64,000 nt of DNA from Chionis minor (GCA_013398295.1 VZSF01003152.1:1128975-1192974), one strand, 5' to 3'. Counted from the stretch's first letter, positions 1 through 15,069 are shown. The notes: a model not told the origin generated them from the letters alone. Numbers and translations: made by a program.

Positions 1-220
1 CAACCCATCTGGTTCTTAACCTTTAATCCTTGCTGAAGGAGGAAGACAGAACATGATGTTTGCTTGCAGCCATGCATGGTCTGGGTTTGTGCTGAGGGCC
101 TGCTGTTTGGGAGATGTGCCAGAAGATGCAGGGCTGGCCATGGTCCATTATCCCTTGGTACAAGGGTTCCCAGGCTGGTATCCAGCTCACAGCACACCCT
201 GGGGTAAGAGAAGGGTGAAT

Positions 221-1045
221 TCATAGAATCCTAGAATGGTTTGGGTTGGAAGGGACCTTAAAGACTAACCAGTTCCAACCCCCTGCCCTGGGCAGGGACA
301 CCTCCCACTAGGCCAAGTTGCTCCAAGCCCCATCCAACCTGACCTTGAACCTCCAGGGATGGGGCAGCCACAGCTTTGCTGGGCAACCCCGTCTGGGGGC
401 TCACCACCCGCACAGTCAACAATTTCTTCCTGAGTTCTCATCTAAATCTCCCCTCTTCCAGTTTGAAGCCATTACGCTTAGTCCTATCACTCCATGCTTT
501 TGTAAAACGTTCCTCTCCACATTTCTTGTAGGCCCCCTCAGATACTGGAAAGTTGTTATAGTCTCCCCGGAGCCTTCTCTTCTCCAGGTCAAACACCCCC
601 AGCTCTCCCAGCTGTCCTCCCAGCAGAGGGGGTCCAGGCTTTGCATCATCTTCATGGCCTCCTCTGGCCCCGCTCCAGCAGGTCCGTGTCCTTCTGCTGT
701 TGGGACCCCCGGAGCTGGACCCAGGATTCCAGGCGGGGTCTCCCCCGAGCGGAGCAGAGGGGCAGAATCCCCCCCCGGCCCTGCTGCCCCCGCTGTGGGA
801 ATGCAGCCCAGGGAACGGGGGGTTCTGGGCTGCCAGCACACGGTGCCAGCTCCTGGTGAGCTTCTCATCCACCAACACCCCCAAGTCCCTCTGCTCAGGG
901 CTGCTCTCCAGCCGTTCTCCACCCAGCCAGCATTTCTGCATGGGATTGCCCTGACCCACATGCAGGACCTTGCACTTGGCCTTACTGAAATTCATGGCGT
1001 TGGCACGGGCCTCTCCAGCTTGTCCAGGTCCCTCTGAATTGCCAC
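221..1045 (-). mobile_element. CR1 LINE fragment, 5'-truncated, minus strand
   Basis: The CR1 3' end lies at 221 (reverse complement of GGTCCCTTCCAACC plus ATTCTATGA) and the fragment runs up to about 1045. The minus strand still shows degenerate coding sequence from the C-terminal part of the CR1 second ORF (KAKCKVLHVGQGNP, then DLGVLVDEKL). It is frame-broken and not active. Confidence 0.93.
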
Positions 1046-4000
1046 TGCCTGACATAATGCTGACTTGGCAGCGGCAGGTGGCTGTCACCTTCTTCTTCAT
1101 GGGGCTGGAAACATGAGGAGGTCCCCAGCCTTTGGTGTGATTCATTCCCAGAATGGAGACACCACCTTGCCTTGGCTTGGAAGCGTCAGATCAAAAGATT
1201 CAGAAGTATCTTGAAGTTTCCAGGTGTTGTTTTTGCATACGTGGCAAACCCAGGCAGCTGCAGCCCTGTTAGCAAGTCCCCTCAGACAGGGAAAACTTGA
1301 GTGTGTTTAACTGACACCAAGATTTTTCAAATAATTGATATGGGACCTGGTCCATGGATCGGCAAGGGAGTGAAATTCCCAGGCCTGCTCAGGCATGAGG
1401 GGCAGTGTGTATGCCAGGCGGCGTTCCATCACCTCCCAGGCTCTGGGGAAGCACTGACCTTGTCACACGCTACTCTGGGAGGCATTGGCAGCAGCATTGG
1501 CGTGACACGCACCGAGAGGCTCAGGCCCCTTTCAACATCTACAAGGCGACGCTTTGATCCCCTTCTTCTGAATTTCGATCAGTTAATTTTGGTCTGGACC
1601 GCGTAAGGCATTATTCAGCCATGTTTACATAGTTCTCCCTGAGATGTTAACATCATCTCTGATATTTCCAATGTTATTAGCTCTGTGAAGCACTGACTTC
1701 TCCCACGATTTGGCCACAAATGTCTCCAGAGTTTCGAGGAAATTGAAGAGGGTTAAGCCACAACTGCTGGAAACAATATCCCCTGCTTAGCTGAACTCAA
1801 TTGCAACATTTTCCAGGAGATCAGAACAAAACAAACAACAGGAGCATGTAACATTTTCTACTTTTCTAGTGCTGCAAAGAGAGGGCTCCCACTGCAAAAG
1901 CTAAAGAAAAGTCCTGGCATTTTAAGGCCAAGACTCCGACATCCTGCAGCTGAGTAAGGAGCACAAAAAAAATAATGGTGCCTTCAGAATGAAATTTTAA
2001 AAGTGCTAGGGAACCTGGATGCTTAACTCCTTTCTGTCTCCCATGAAAATCTCGAACACTCTGTTTCCAGTTTACCCTTGGCTGCACCAGCCTGCTCCCA
2101 ACAGACTGCCAGCTCACCGCATCAGGAACTCCTGGAAAATGCTGTCCTCCCAAGGGGGTCCATGCTCCCTGCAGAGCCGAGCTGGTGATTCCACGGAGTG
2201 CTGAGGGATGAGTCACATATTCACACTGTTTTACTCTTGCGGTACCAGCAAGAGCATCACACCAGGTAGCTGCTGGCTGGGAGAAATGCCGGGAAGGGTA
2301 TTGTGTCCCGAGCAGCACGCCTGGGCCGGCAGCCTGGGGGAGCACGGAAGGTACTATCACAAACGTACAGTGTGGCTTATGGAGTACTAGGTACCACTTC
2401 GGAGCATCTTCAGCTCTGGAGTTATTATGGGAGAAAGCCTGGAGTTCGGTTAATTGAGAGTTCAGAGCAGGCAGGGTGGATCTTGCTCAAAACTCCTGTT
2501 GCCTGACAGAGAAAATGCAGCAGCTCCAAAGAGCTTCGGGGCTTCATTTTGGTTTTGCTAAATGCATCTATCAAAATAAGGATGGAAACGGAGGACACCT
2601 TTTAGCAATGCTTACAACCCCATGTAACCCATCTGCTGAAGGCAGCGGTCCCTTGGACGTCCTGCCGGGGAAAATTCGCACAGCCCAGAGCCAGGAATGA
2701 CTTGTGGACAAAAGCTATAGTGCGAATAAAGTCTTACGGACAAAGGCGGGTGCCAGCCATGCTCGTGGCCAGTGCTCCTGCACCAGCTGTGCCTTCTCTC
2801 AGTCTGAGGAAGGAAAGATGAGAAGTAACCAAAACAGCTGTAAGGAACAGCTGTACGGAATCGGAGTTGCAAAACGTCTGAAGCAGAACTGCTCACTTCC
2901 CAAATGCATCTGCCAGGCAGTTGGCACAGAAAGGGGAACCTGGCTGGAGAGCAGAGACCTGGCAAACTCAGAAATGCCACAAAGAGGGGGAGGAGCTGAA
3001 GCTGAGCCACAGCCGTCCTTACCGTCACTGTCCCTGCACGCTGCTGGGGGCTTGGATGAGGAAGAATAACACAGCCTGCCTGAAAGGCTTTGCAGTCGAG
3101 GAGCGGGTTTGTCTGGCCAGGGTTGATCTGAGTTCCACTGGACTGGTCCAACGCATGACTGACATGTTGGAAGCAGAGTCACAGTTACCCACGGCGAAGG
3201 GACGAGAGTCGGTACAGAGGGAGAGGTACAGCAGGAGATGCAGCTCGGCCATTCATCAGCTCTAGGGTTAGGAGGAAGCTGATGGAGCTGTATGCTCTGC
3301 AGAGTAAGGAAAATCAAACCAAGTCACCTTGTTACATGCAAAATGACTTCCTCAGCCCTGCAGGACAGGCTGGACGTTACAGCAGTTTTGGTCTGAACCA
3401 GGAGGAGCTGCTAGCAAGAGGAAACTGCTAGGACAAGGCTGAGTAAAAACCATCCCCGCAGCTAAACCACAGGTCAGGCAGTGGCTTTCCAGCTGAGCTA
3501 TGAAATGCTTGAAATGTTAATAGCAAGGGTGTTTCTCAATGCCCTCTCTGTTTGTCACACCTAGTCAGTGTCACTTGCCTGCAGGCAGGTGAAGGAGCAC
3601 AGAGACCTTCTTGCTGAGGGCACATCCCAAGGGAGAACAGACCATCCTCAGACACTTTCTCAAAGAAGCCCCCTCTGCTTAGGTGAAAAGAAAATAGAAA
3701 AGCAAACTTTGTAGAAACCAGCAATGCAAACCCAGTTGGTTTTCGACAGTCGCCTGATAATATCCAGGCAGAAGAACACCATGCACGGGGTTAAATTTGC
3801 AAACAACGTGGTTTTCATTCACATGTCCGTGTAGGATGCTCGAGACAAACAGATGTCCTCAGTAAGAAAGAAAGGAGCAGAAGTGAGCACTGTGGTTGTT
3901 TCTTGGATCGAGTTATACTGTATTGATTGATTCACTTTTATCTGAAATCACATTACAGCCTTTTCCTTCAGGGCTTCTTTGTGGCACAAAGGAACTGAAC

Positions 4001-7000
4001 AACAGCAGCTCCTCCTCCCTGGCACATCCCCCAGAGCAAAGGTGCACACACAAGGGAGACCCTCACAGCTCAAAGGACTGCAAAAGGGAAGGGGAAGGAG
4101 AGGCCAAGCAGAGCAGCTGCAGCAGCAAGGACATACGCGGCTCCGGCAGAGAGAGGGAGTTTTGGGGGCTGAGGGAGGCTGGGAACAGCGAGCCAAGAAG
4201 CTATCAGCCCTTCTTTGACTCCTTGTATGCCTGGAAAATAAGATTTTGATAAACAAGCACATATTTCTCCTTTTAGGAGAGGGGGGCTGGCCACACAGAC
4301 AGAGGAGGACACACATCACCCTACCTGCCACAGCCATGGCCACTGCTGCTGCAGTCACCTTCACCTCCCATGGTCCAGGCACTGTCCCGCTCCGGGAACC
4401 TGCCCATAGTTTCCAGTCAAACCCTTCAAGGAGACCCATACTGAAGCACTCTGGACCGCATAAATCCTGGAGCTCCTTATCTATCCCTCCCTCTTCCCAG
4501 TCAGTTGTGGTGCTCCAGTCAACCTCACAGCTCAGTGTGGGGCACATCCCCCTGCAGCCGGTGTCATACTTTATCTCATTTCTCCACTGATTTAACACCA
4601 GCACAGATCTTTGAAACAACTCAGGTGACCAAAGAAAAGCTGGGAGCTGCTGCAACTCTTTCTTCTGCTCCTGATGCCCATCTCAGCTCAACTGGCTGCA
4701 ATAATATTTTAGTTATAAAAAATGAAAATATAGCTTTGCCATTGATCTCAGTACTATTTTGCTGAGCAAAAAACCTACTGCCTGTCACTGAGCAAAAAGG
4801 AAAAAGCAATTATAGGAGATGCCTGGATGAATCTCCCAGTCTGTCAATATTTCTGACGAAGATACATTTTGTTGGTAAAAGCAAAGTTCCAGACCTGAGA
4901 AAAAGGAGCCTAAGGCCATTAACACTGATTGAAATCGGACCACCAAACTCATGCAAGGGAAGGTATATTCAGGAGTGGGAAAGGATGGGAGGTGGAGAAG
5001 CTGGAAAAGAAGCTCCATACGTCTGTAGAAGAAATCAAAAGAAAGAGGAGGAAAGGAGGAAAAAGCTCTGTTCAAGGGAAGCATTTAATAGGGTACCCCT
5101 CTGGGAATCAGCCCCTCATCAGGCACCGGAAAAGGGACAGAGTTAATTAAGAGCAGCTGTCAGAGTTTGAATATAGCCTTTCTTTGGGTCGGTAACTGGC
5201 ATGCAAAGGCTAAGTCTTGCATCAAAGGCTCTAGGGCCATGTAACTACCGGCCCAGCTGCCACGTGGGACTGTGCTGGAGCCCACATCCAGGGGTGTTCC
5301 TGCCCTTTGGGAAAGCCAGCAAATAAAGCCAAGCTGTGCCATCGTGGTTCCCCCCCTAACTCCATACAGCTCACAGCAGGGAGCACAGGAGATGACTTCA
5401 GATCTCACCTCTCTGGCAAGTCAGACCATTGCTCTTACAGTGTGATTCCCCTGGTCTCATTCCTTGCTTGATATTTTTTTTGCTGTTTTTCCAGGGAATA
5501 TTGCCAATTCATACCAAGTGAAAACCTGTCCCATGGCGCACAGTCCTTGTTCATTATATCTTCTTGCGATGTGCCAGAGAGTAACAGGGTTAAACTGTAA
5601 CAAGAAAGAGATATGAGCTGGGCATTAGAAAATGTCCTGGTGGTAAGAACAAGGAAGTGCTGGTACTGATTGTTTGGGCAGGATGGAGCCTCCTCTGGGC
5701 AGGCGTTGAGACCAGGATTTACAAACTTCCTTCAGGAATACATTAAATACATTAGTTTACTGAACCTGCCTGAAGAAGGGATAGCTGCATTTACAAACCC
5801 ATTTTCTGTGATTCTCTGACCACTAAGGGTCGTTTCTGAGCACCTGGGTCCAGGCAGATTATACCTGACTGAAGGCAGTGTGTCCATGCTTGTTACTGAG
5901 AAGCAACTCAAATGGTTTCTCAGATCTAATTGTACCAAGGAAAAGAGGATCCGTTTGCTCTTCCCTATTGTCCTCCCTGGCAAAGTGGCTTTGGTGACCT
6001 GAACACCGCCCCGTGCCCTGCCTTGCAAGGTTGACACTGGACTCAGGCTTGGATGGAGACCAACGCCTGCATCCTCCATCTCCAAACTGGATCCACTCCA
6101 CCTGCTGCAGCAAACAGCTCTTTCCTTCCTGTGCCCGATGGCAGCAGGACCGTTGTGTCACCCCTGTCCCTGCAGCAGCAGCTGGACTATGCCTGGGCAG
6201 GGTGGCTGCACAGTGCCGGGATCCCCTCCTTTCCCTGCCCCTCCACAAGCCGGCGCTGGAGGTTTCACCAGAATTACAAAAATCCATGAGAAATCTCTGA
6301 GTTTGCACCTGACTGTACTTTATTTTGCAGCTGCAGGGATCCACTGTGGCGCTGGGAAACAACTGCATTTGTGACTCAGTTAATAAATTTATTTTTTCCT
6401 TCTGTTGTAAAATTAAGGTCAAATCCATTATATACACTTTTTCCTTCCTGAACACAAACTAGAACATTTGGGGGTGGGGGGTGTGTGGAGTGTCAAATTA
6501 AATGTTCCCATTGGAATTAAACTTCTTTTTTTTTAAAATCAAAAAGTATCTAAATTTAACATTGAAGCCTCATTTTGAAATGTAACATTGAAACATTTTA
6601 CACTGAAAAATGTTTGAGGGTAGCACTTTGGCATCAAAAGAAAACAAACCAGTGCACAAATTGACAGATTGTTGTGTTTGACCTAAATTTGAAATTTCAA
6701 TGGATAAGTTCATAAAAAAGTCCTGCCCATTCTAATTAGCACTAAGTGCTACCATTAGTCAGGTGAAATAATTGCAGTCTTGAGCTTTGAACAAAATGCA
6801 AAAGTGAAATAACTGCTAATGCAAACAACTTTAAAGAGTCTGACAGAAGTCTCCTTGCCAAGATGTTGCAGTTTCATTAATTCTCCACTGGTTTTCATAT
6901 TCCCAGAGTAAAAGAGAAGGCTGCTACAACAATCAAGGACAACACAATTTTTTTAAGAGCCCTTTCAGACCTGATAACAAAGGAGGAAAGGGCACAAGTC

Positions 7001-10000
7001 CACAGGCTTTCCCTTGTGTTGTTTTTTTTAATGTCCTTAGAAGTCTTAGAAGCATCTAATGTCCTTAGATGCTGATGGAATTAGAAAACCACAAATGAAC
7101 AGTAAGAAACTTAAAGGAAAAGCCCAGCATTGTAACGAATTGCTTGCACAGGCACACGTAGATCTTACAGAAGATAGTGCCAGTGGAAATATCACAGCTT
7201 ACTTGGGTGAACTGGCTCTGCCGCAGGTTCAGGGTGCCTCACCTCGGCAAGGTCTCTGCGTTGAGCTTCCAAAAATGCTGTACCCATCAGTGCCTGCCTG
7301 GATACCACCACGGTTTCGCCCAGAGAGGGACAGGAGTGGGATGCAGGCTGAAAGACACCCCCAAGCCACGGGGCCCTTGGCTTTGCAGAGGTAGCAAAGG
7401 TTGCACTGCTCTCGCTTCCATGTTGGTCATCAGCTGAAAAGCAATCACAGCAGCTAGTGTGGATGCTCTCTGTGCAAATGCAATCAGCCTTATGTTGCTT
7501 TAGCTTAAATAAATGTCATTAAGCCTCAACTAAATTAATCAAACCCGAGTAAGCTGTGCACCAGTTTGAAACAGGAGGGGGAACCGACTCCAATGAAGCA
7601 GACAGGAATTTTGGATGTCTTGAAGCACGGCTTCATTCAGAGCACCTGTAAAGCTGGCCTTAGGGGCTAGTTAAAAAATTCATATAAAGAAAACAAATGC
7701 AAGTGCAGGAGGGACATGCTGGATGGAGCACCATGAGAAGGCAGTACCAAATCCCAAGAGAAATCCCATACTAGACAGGCAGGACAACCACAGGATGGTT
7801 CTGGAAGGCAGGAGGCAGATGTTCCTTTACCAAAGTGAAGCTCTCCCGCTTCCACCCTCTCTCTAAATTAATTAATCAGGATGCAGGTACACTGTAGTAG
7901 ATACATGGAGCTATTATTTCCCACAGCTTTGCACTGGTGTGTCTGGTGCTTGCTCCTGGCGTACGTGAGATGGAGTTATGTAGATCAGACCTGTGCCAGC
8001 CCCAGAAGTCCCTCTGTGTTCCTTCCAAGCCGTGTGCAGGTCCTCCTGCAGTTGCTCAAGACAAAAAGCGATAGGAGCCCTCCAACCTTTCCATCCCCTC
8101 AGCCTCCTGCTGAGAGGATGATCTTAGATCAAAGCCCAATCCTTATTACCAGGACATCTGGGAACAGACAGGCAAGGAACCACTTGGGACTTCCTCCAGG
8201 GAAGACGGCTGGGAACGGCTAGGAATGAAAGTGATGAATCGCATGCAGCCCTGGAAATATCTAGGTGCATTCCTCAAATTCCAGAAAATGCAGGAACCCC
8301 TCCCATTGACAATGCAGACTGCTGGGGAGATGTGTGCAGACATGAGGAATGTGTTCAGGTGAAATATGCCTGAATTTACATCAGTTTTACTCCCTACAAG
8401 CACGCCAGAGGCAGCTGTTTGGCCAGGCGTGTCCTTGTGCAGGGCAATGTGCCACGTGAAGGAAACCCCCAGTGCTCCTTGCCAACCATTCCATTTGATT
8501 TTTTCAAAGTGTTTCCCTGAGTGACCTTTTGGGAAACTTAGCTTTACATTCTGTATTTACTTATAATGTAAATTAAATATGTAATATCATGTCATAAAGG
8601 AGGAAAATAACCTCAGCTAACTGCCACCTGCTTGTATGAGAGTAAATCCTTTTCCTGGATGATTAAAACTTCCAGAGTGTTATCAGCAGTGGAAACTCTC
8701 TAGTCTCGACAGCCCTGGCACTGTCAAGTTTTCCAGCATGAGTGAGGTGGGTAGACACCTCTCACAAGCTCACCTTAAAAAGTCTTTTAAAAAAAAAAAT
8801 AAATCCACTATTTGCTCAGCTTTCCAGTTCCCTGGTGGAAGAAACCCCTTTCTGCTTCTGCTTAGATAATGAAACCGGTTTGTCTCACAGTCCTTTATCA
8901 ACAGTAAAAATGTAAAAGGAAGCCAGAATTTGAGTGCAAAGTCCAGCCTGTGGACACCAAATGCCTGAAGCGCTGACCTGAGACCCTGAGAAAATCTGCT
9001 TCACACCTCGCTCTTGTTCAAGCTGACAAACCCAGACTCTGAGCTCAAAAGTGAAAGAACCAGCGCTCACGTTTGTTTTTGTGGGTGAGAAGGGAAAACA
9101 AAGCAGTTAACCGTACCGACCATGCAGTGGCCTTCGGAGCTCACACTCCAGCACCTGCACATGTCAATAGTCTCCAGGTCTGCACCCGTCCTCACCGCAG
9201 AGCGAGAAACCACCGTGCAAAGATCCTCCGAGCCTGGCTGAGAGCCTGGCTGGGTTTCCTGCACTGCTTCAACCACCGCTGAGCGAGTGAGAAGGTGGTG
9301 GGACACGCCGGGACTATGAGAAGACAGCTCTCTTTTTCTACCAGCCTGGAGGGAGAAGTGGAGATAACCCCCAAAGAAATGTCTTCAGAAGGGAAGGCGA
9401 GATGCTGAAGGGTTGATTATAGAAACAGAAAGCCAGTCCTGAAGACCTTCACTCCGTCTACACAGCACCGGGGGAAACTACGTAAGGAGACTTCAGAGGT
9501 ATTTCTGTTCTCATTTATCTCATGGGTTTTATGGAAGCAGGGCTAAACTTTCTACTGTCAAGAGCTGGGGCTGGTTTTGCACCTCTGCATACCCCTTTTG
9601 GGGAAAGAAATGCATCCGTGCAAAACAAACGTGAAACAGTACCAAATCAGAGCTTTCCACTTCCACCGGTGGGAGTGTTTCGCATTCACTTTCTGCCAGC
9701 TGTATTCATGGCAGACAGGCAAAGCGCTAAAGTCAGGCTTCATTTTCATTTTGGGATCACGGGCAAATCTGTCTAGATCTCAGCTAGCCCGTTCCCACCA
9801 GAGATCTGCTATTTGTGGGGTGTGGATGGCTGTGTGAATAAGCATTTCTGCTCCCTGAGTAAATGATTGAAACTATGTAAGAAAGCTGCAGTGAAACAGA
9901 TGAGAGAACAGTTACTTGTGTTAATATTTGTAAAGCGTTTCCACGCTGCAGGAGCACATGGCTGCACTGCAGGAATCCATGTGCCCTGTCACAGGAAACC

Positions 10001-13000
10001 GGTGTTTTCATTTCTGACAAGGCAGGGAGAGTTTGTGCAGTGTAAGATTATTGCACGTTCTTTCTGAGCGCGGAAAGGGGACTGGCCTGGGACCCGAGGA
10101 ATTCACTTTGTGTTACTCAGTGCGGAAAAGCCTATTTCAAGGGAAGGCGTTAGCAAACTTTCTCTCTACCCTCCTGTTCTACAGCTTGGGCATAGCAAAG
10201 CGTGAGCTATTCAGTGTTAACTATTTGAAGGGGTTGTCTTTCCTTCAGAAGAAAATTGGAAGATATATTTCTATATAGTCTAGAGAGACAGAGCACCCAG
10301 CAAGTGGAAATAAAGAGATGTCTTTCCTCGGAGATATATAATTATAGCCCAGTGAAAGGAAACAATAAGAACAGGGACTGTTGTGAAAGCTGGACAACGC
10401 AGCCTGGGGCTTTGTAGTTTTACACTTTGCTTACACTGCAAATTGCGTTTCCAAGCGCCTGCTTCCCCGCAATAGCTAAGATTTCCTCTGCCCATGTGAG
10501 ATACTTGCGTCTATTGGGTTCTGACCTCGATGGCCTTCCATGTGCCAAATGGAGGAAGATCAACTGTAGGATGGCAAATCCTTGACATGAAACATCACCA
10601 GAAGCATCCTGAGACAGGCAGGGAAAGCTTTGCCAGGGGCACACGCACTTGCTTTTTTCGAAGCGACCAGCCTCTGTGTGCACAACTGCCTGCACAGCGC
10701 AGCCACGCCAGCAGCTTTGTTTTTCGGTTGTCAGACTGCAGAGAGGTTACCACCGACTGTTCTTCTTGGAGTGACTTTGAAGCTGTTTTTACAAAGAAAA
10801 GAAAAAACAAACCAGCTTCATTGGGAACAGGCGCAGAGAGATGTGACAGTGTGGGAGGCCAAACCGAACCCAGCAGAGCAGGCAGCACCAGCACCACCCG
10901 GCTGTCACTGGGACTGGGCTGGTGCCATCACCGTGCCACCGAGGGTGACACCAGCAAACAACCTCGGTCTTGTTCTCCAGAGTGGGAGAGGCTCTGGCCT
11001 CGGCACCTTTCTGCCCGGGGTCTGCAGCAATCAGCTAACAGCAGGGCTTACAGAAGATGGGGAAGCAGAAATGGTTAAAATATGGGAAGAAAATGCAGGT
11101 AGGGCTGGCTGGCTGAAGCCAGCAACACTGTCCTGGGCTTTACAGACAAAGGGGAGCTAGAGAAGGGGAACAGTCAGAAAAAGCCTAACCAAAGTTCAGA
11201 ATAATGAAGCTGAATGTCGAGCTGGGAGCTTTATCCCAGCACAACCCCAGTTCCCTTTCAGATGGCCACCACTGAGGTGACGCAGGAACATAACTGGTGA
11301 CTTTGGAGCTGTAGAGCAAGAAAGCAGCATCTCACCCTCAGGCAGGTCCACCAGCACATGGAGGAGGGTGTTCCCAGGACAGTCTAGCACAGAGGATGGA
11401 AGAAGCTGTTTCTGTTGCAGAGACATAGCTGAAGGAGCAGGTGGGGTAAAGAAACAAAGAGAACTACAGGTTTGATTCTGCTTCTGTTGGGATTGGTATA
11501 AATCAGAGGCAGGTCCATGTGCAAGAGCAGCAGAAGACCAACAAGCTCTGAATCATGGTGGAGATCTCAAAAAAAAAAAAAGAAAAAAAAACAAGAGAAG
11601 TTCAAAAACTTATTAAAAAGTTTTGAGACTTATTAAGATGGGCTTTTTTCCTTTGCATCCTCCTACGTGTTACCACCTGGATCATCCCAGCACAGAGGCA
11701 GTGGTTGACAGGGATGCTCACTGAAGCAGGAAATGCCCAAGCTAGTCACTGCCAGAGCTGGTTGCAAACCACCAAAGTCAGCAGAAGACCAAAGCAGCCT
11801 TGTTGCTGCCTACATACAGCGTCCCAACTGCCATTGCGCTGCCCGCAGCCTCCGGGCATCTCAGCTCCAAAATTAAACCTTCCTTAGCGAATGTTTGCGA
11901 AGTGGGGCATGGCCACTCGGATTAAGACAGTTCTGAGTCAAGTGAATGGTGAGCACATCTTGTAATGGAAAGGATATTTCTCTAATTGAGAGAGTTTCCT
12001 GGCTCTGACGTAACTGGGAGAATTATTTCTCAATGTGTCAGCTTTACTGTCAAGCCACAGCCGTGTGCTCCATGTAAAGGCTCAAACTTGCCTTGCTTAT
12101 GACATAAGCACTACAGTTCTTTATAGCTGGCATTTACAAGTCTGCCGCTCCCAGTGCGCCTGACGCCTTCCCAATCCGACAGTGTTCCTGCATGGGGGAT
12201 GCAACCAAGGGATGGAGGAATACAGGGACTCAAACGCAGCCCCTTGCCCAGGCTGTGGCAAATTAGTTATTTCCATGCCAGCCACTTAAATCCCAAATGA
12301 CTGCCTCAGCCTTTCATCTCTCCCGATTTACTGTGCGCAGACAGATGTGGTGTGAAACGATGGAGAGGTATAAAGTTTTGGGCACTTCGTACGTTTACCT
12401 GAGCAGCAGAATCTTCTAGAGTTTGCAAAATGACTCCGGAAATTGCTCAATTACAAAATTTCTATTGCTTTCTACTTCCAGTCAGGCTAAAAATAAAATA
12501 AAACCTTGTGCCAGGATCATTTCTGCTGCAACCACGCTCATCTCAGCAGAGTTAAATGGGGGCGAGCACGGGCCTTTACCATGCTGTTTTTCAGCAGCGC
12601 AACTTCCAGTCACAGCCAGAGCAGGGAAACGGAAACCAGTGGTGAGCCAAGTCAGCCCCAGCACCGCTCCTCTGTGCTCCTCACCAGCAGGTCTCCACAT
12701 CCCCAAAACTCACCCCGTCTCCTCCTACCGGGCACCAATGCCAAGGTGTCTGCAAGGCAGCTCTTAGCCATGTGTGTTTGAAGGACCCGAGGCAAGACCC
12801 AGTTCAATCCCACTCCTGAAAGGTCCCAGCACTGTGTTTGGGCAGGGGCCACATGCAGCTTAAGGAAGTTTAAAGTGGTCATGTTTTTGCAGGGCTCTGT
12901 CCTACAGCTGTGTTCTTCCTTGTCTTCTACAAAATTGGCATATTATTCTGGTTTTGTTTGTCTGGGGATGACTCATTTCTCCTGGAAGTCCCATGCAGCA

Positions 13001-14095
13001 TGAGCTGCAACGGGGGAAGAAGCTCTGTGATTTCACCCAGGGCGAGGGCCAGTATCGATCAACCAGCTGCAAAAATGGCACGCGCTTCTGGTCCCAGCAG
13101 GGTTACGACTGTAGGTGTGACAGAGCTAACACTCTTCACAGTATTCCTGACCATCACAAGCATGATGCTCGGAGTTAGGATCATGGGATACCAGCCAAGA
13201 CACAGGGCTTCTGGCTGGATGCTCTTTTTTCAAGTATTTCTCCATATCAATACAATGAGTGATATTTTTTGCACCCATCCCAGCATCCTCTCTTGCCGCA
13301 GCTCAGGGGAAAGGGCAAATCCCACAGCATGGGGACATTTTGCTGCAGCAGGTCCCACAGACAGCCATAAGAAAGAGACCCTCAACTGTAGTAGCTCTAA
13401 CATCTGCTGGGAACAAAACACGAGCAGCACAAGGAAAGGCTGGCTGTCGCACACGGCAGCTGTGTATGTCCCAGAAGCCAGAGAAGGCCCTTAAGTATTT
13501 TCTAAGAGAGTTTCTGCTGTGCCGCGAGCTGGCTACGTCACCGATGTAAGGAGAGAAGGGAACAGGTCACAGCTTGGGGATTCTAGAAAACTGGTGAGTC
13601 AAGTATCTTTGAGGAATCGCTAGGGCATGGCCACGAGCCAGGCTATGGCTCTTCATTCAGAGCATTCTGTGAACTCCTTCCTACCTACCCTCATGCCTTC
13701 AAGCATGTATCTGTACATCTAAGGGATGTCAGAGAGCTACACTCAAACACAAAACCTTACAGAGTTATTTCAAAACAGACCTTTCTGAGCCCTCCTGCTC
13801 TTGCTGCATGCAGGAGAAGATGGTCCCATGGAGAAGTCACTCCACTCCAGCATCATTTGGCATCCACAGCATACCACTGCAGCCGCTGCTATACTCACAG
13901 AAACATCTCTGAGCACTGCAAAAACAAAACCTCTACCAGCATCGTAGCACTCCAGCCTGTTTTGGCCTGTTTTGAACCCAGTCTTCTCCACCCACCACCA
14001 GCTGAAGGATAGGTTCAGCCAGGTGGAGAGGGTTTGGGTCTCCCTTTCCCAGCTGTTCCATATCAGCACAGATCTCCTCAGGGTCAGCTCAGGCA
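1046..14095. other. Intergenic stretch, no gene recognised
   Basis: Open frames here are short, overlap on both strands and resemble nothing known. AT-rich patches occur around 6,370-7,050 and 8,520-8,820. A short A-rich run lies at about 11,569-11,591. Confidence 0.7.
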
Positions 14096-14650
14096 ATCAT
14101 AAAATCACAGAAGGGTTCGGGTTGGAAGGGATCTTAAAGACTAACCAGTTCCACCCCCTGCCCTGGGCAGAGACCCCCCTCACTAGACCAGGTTGCTCCA
14201 AGCCCCATCCAACCTGGCCTTGAACACCTCCAAAGATGGGGCAGCCACAGCTTTGCTGGGCAACCCCGTCCAGGGGCTCCCCACCCGCACAGTCAACAAT
14301 TTCTTCCTGAGTTCTCATCTAAATCTCCCCTCTTCCAGTTTGAAGCCATTACGCTTCGTCCTATCACTCCATGCCTTTGCAAAAAGTCCCTCTGCAGATT
14401 TCCTGTAGGCCCTTTCAGATACTGGAAGGGGCTATAAAGTCTCCCCGGAGCCTTCTCTTCTCCAGGCTGAACACCCACAACTCTCTCAGCCTGTCCTCGC
14501 AAGAGAGGTGCCCCAGCCCTCTGATCATCTTTGTGGCCTCCCCTGGACCTGCTCCAACAGGTTCACATCCTTCTTGTGCTGAGGACTGCAAGGCTGGACG
14601 CAGTACTGTGGGTTGGGTCTCACCAGAGAGGAGTAGAGAGTGAGAATCAC
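14096..14650 (-). mobile_element. CR1 LINE 3' fragment, minus strand
   Basis: It begins ATCATAAAATCACAGAAGGG and continues through the CR1 3' region up to about 14650. It is close to the copy at 221-1045, sharing for example TCAACAATTTCTTCCTGAGT, which suggests the same subfamily. Confidence 0.92.
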
Positions 14651-14872
14651 CTCCCTTCACCGATGGACCTGATGAGTTCCTGCGTACTGAGCCTTTCCTG
14701 GAGACATGGGCAAATGTCTCATGTGACTTGGTCCGGCAAAAGAAAACAGCTATTGACAGTTTCTAACTCGGTGGAAACTGTTCCTGTAAACCTTAAATAA
14801 CCACCACCTAAATGTTATCCAGCGTGGCAGAGGCACCTGCCTTCCTTCTGCTTTTAAAATAAGGTGAAAACA

Positions 14873-14890
14873 CCAATACTCTAGTATTGG
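14873..14890. repeat. 18-bp palindrome
   Basis: CCAATACT and AGTATTGG are separated by two bases. Confidence 0.6.
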
Positions 14891-15069
14891 ACCTCAGAAC
14901 TTCAGCCAAGAGGTTAAGAGGTTTAGTGGTTTGTCTGGTTCTAAAACCACAGTCGAGCTTATAAAGCAGAGTTGTCCCACCAGGCTGAGCATACCCTACT
15001 TTGTATTTTGGGTGTGGACTTTCTGCTCTAAGTTTAGGGTAAACAAGAGAGATACACCTAAACAGGACT

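Noticed and set aside
438..1145. 235-codon minus-strand frame
   Set aside because: It is decayed CR1 coding sequence, not a host gene.
10530..11160. Overlapping plus-strand frames of 176-182 codons
   Set aside because: Two frames are open over the same bases and neither resembles a known protein, so they are chance frames.
12910..13494. 194-codon plus-strand frame
   Set aside because: I recognise no family or domain, it is AT-rich and low-complexity in places, and a partly overlapping frame is equally open. It was considered as a TNFSF15 exon, but TNF-domain motifs are absent.
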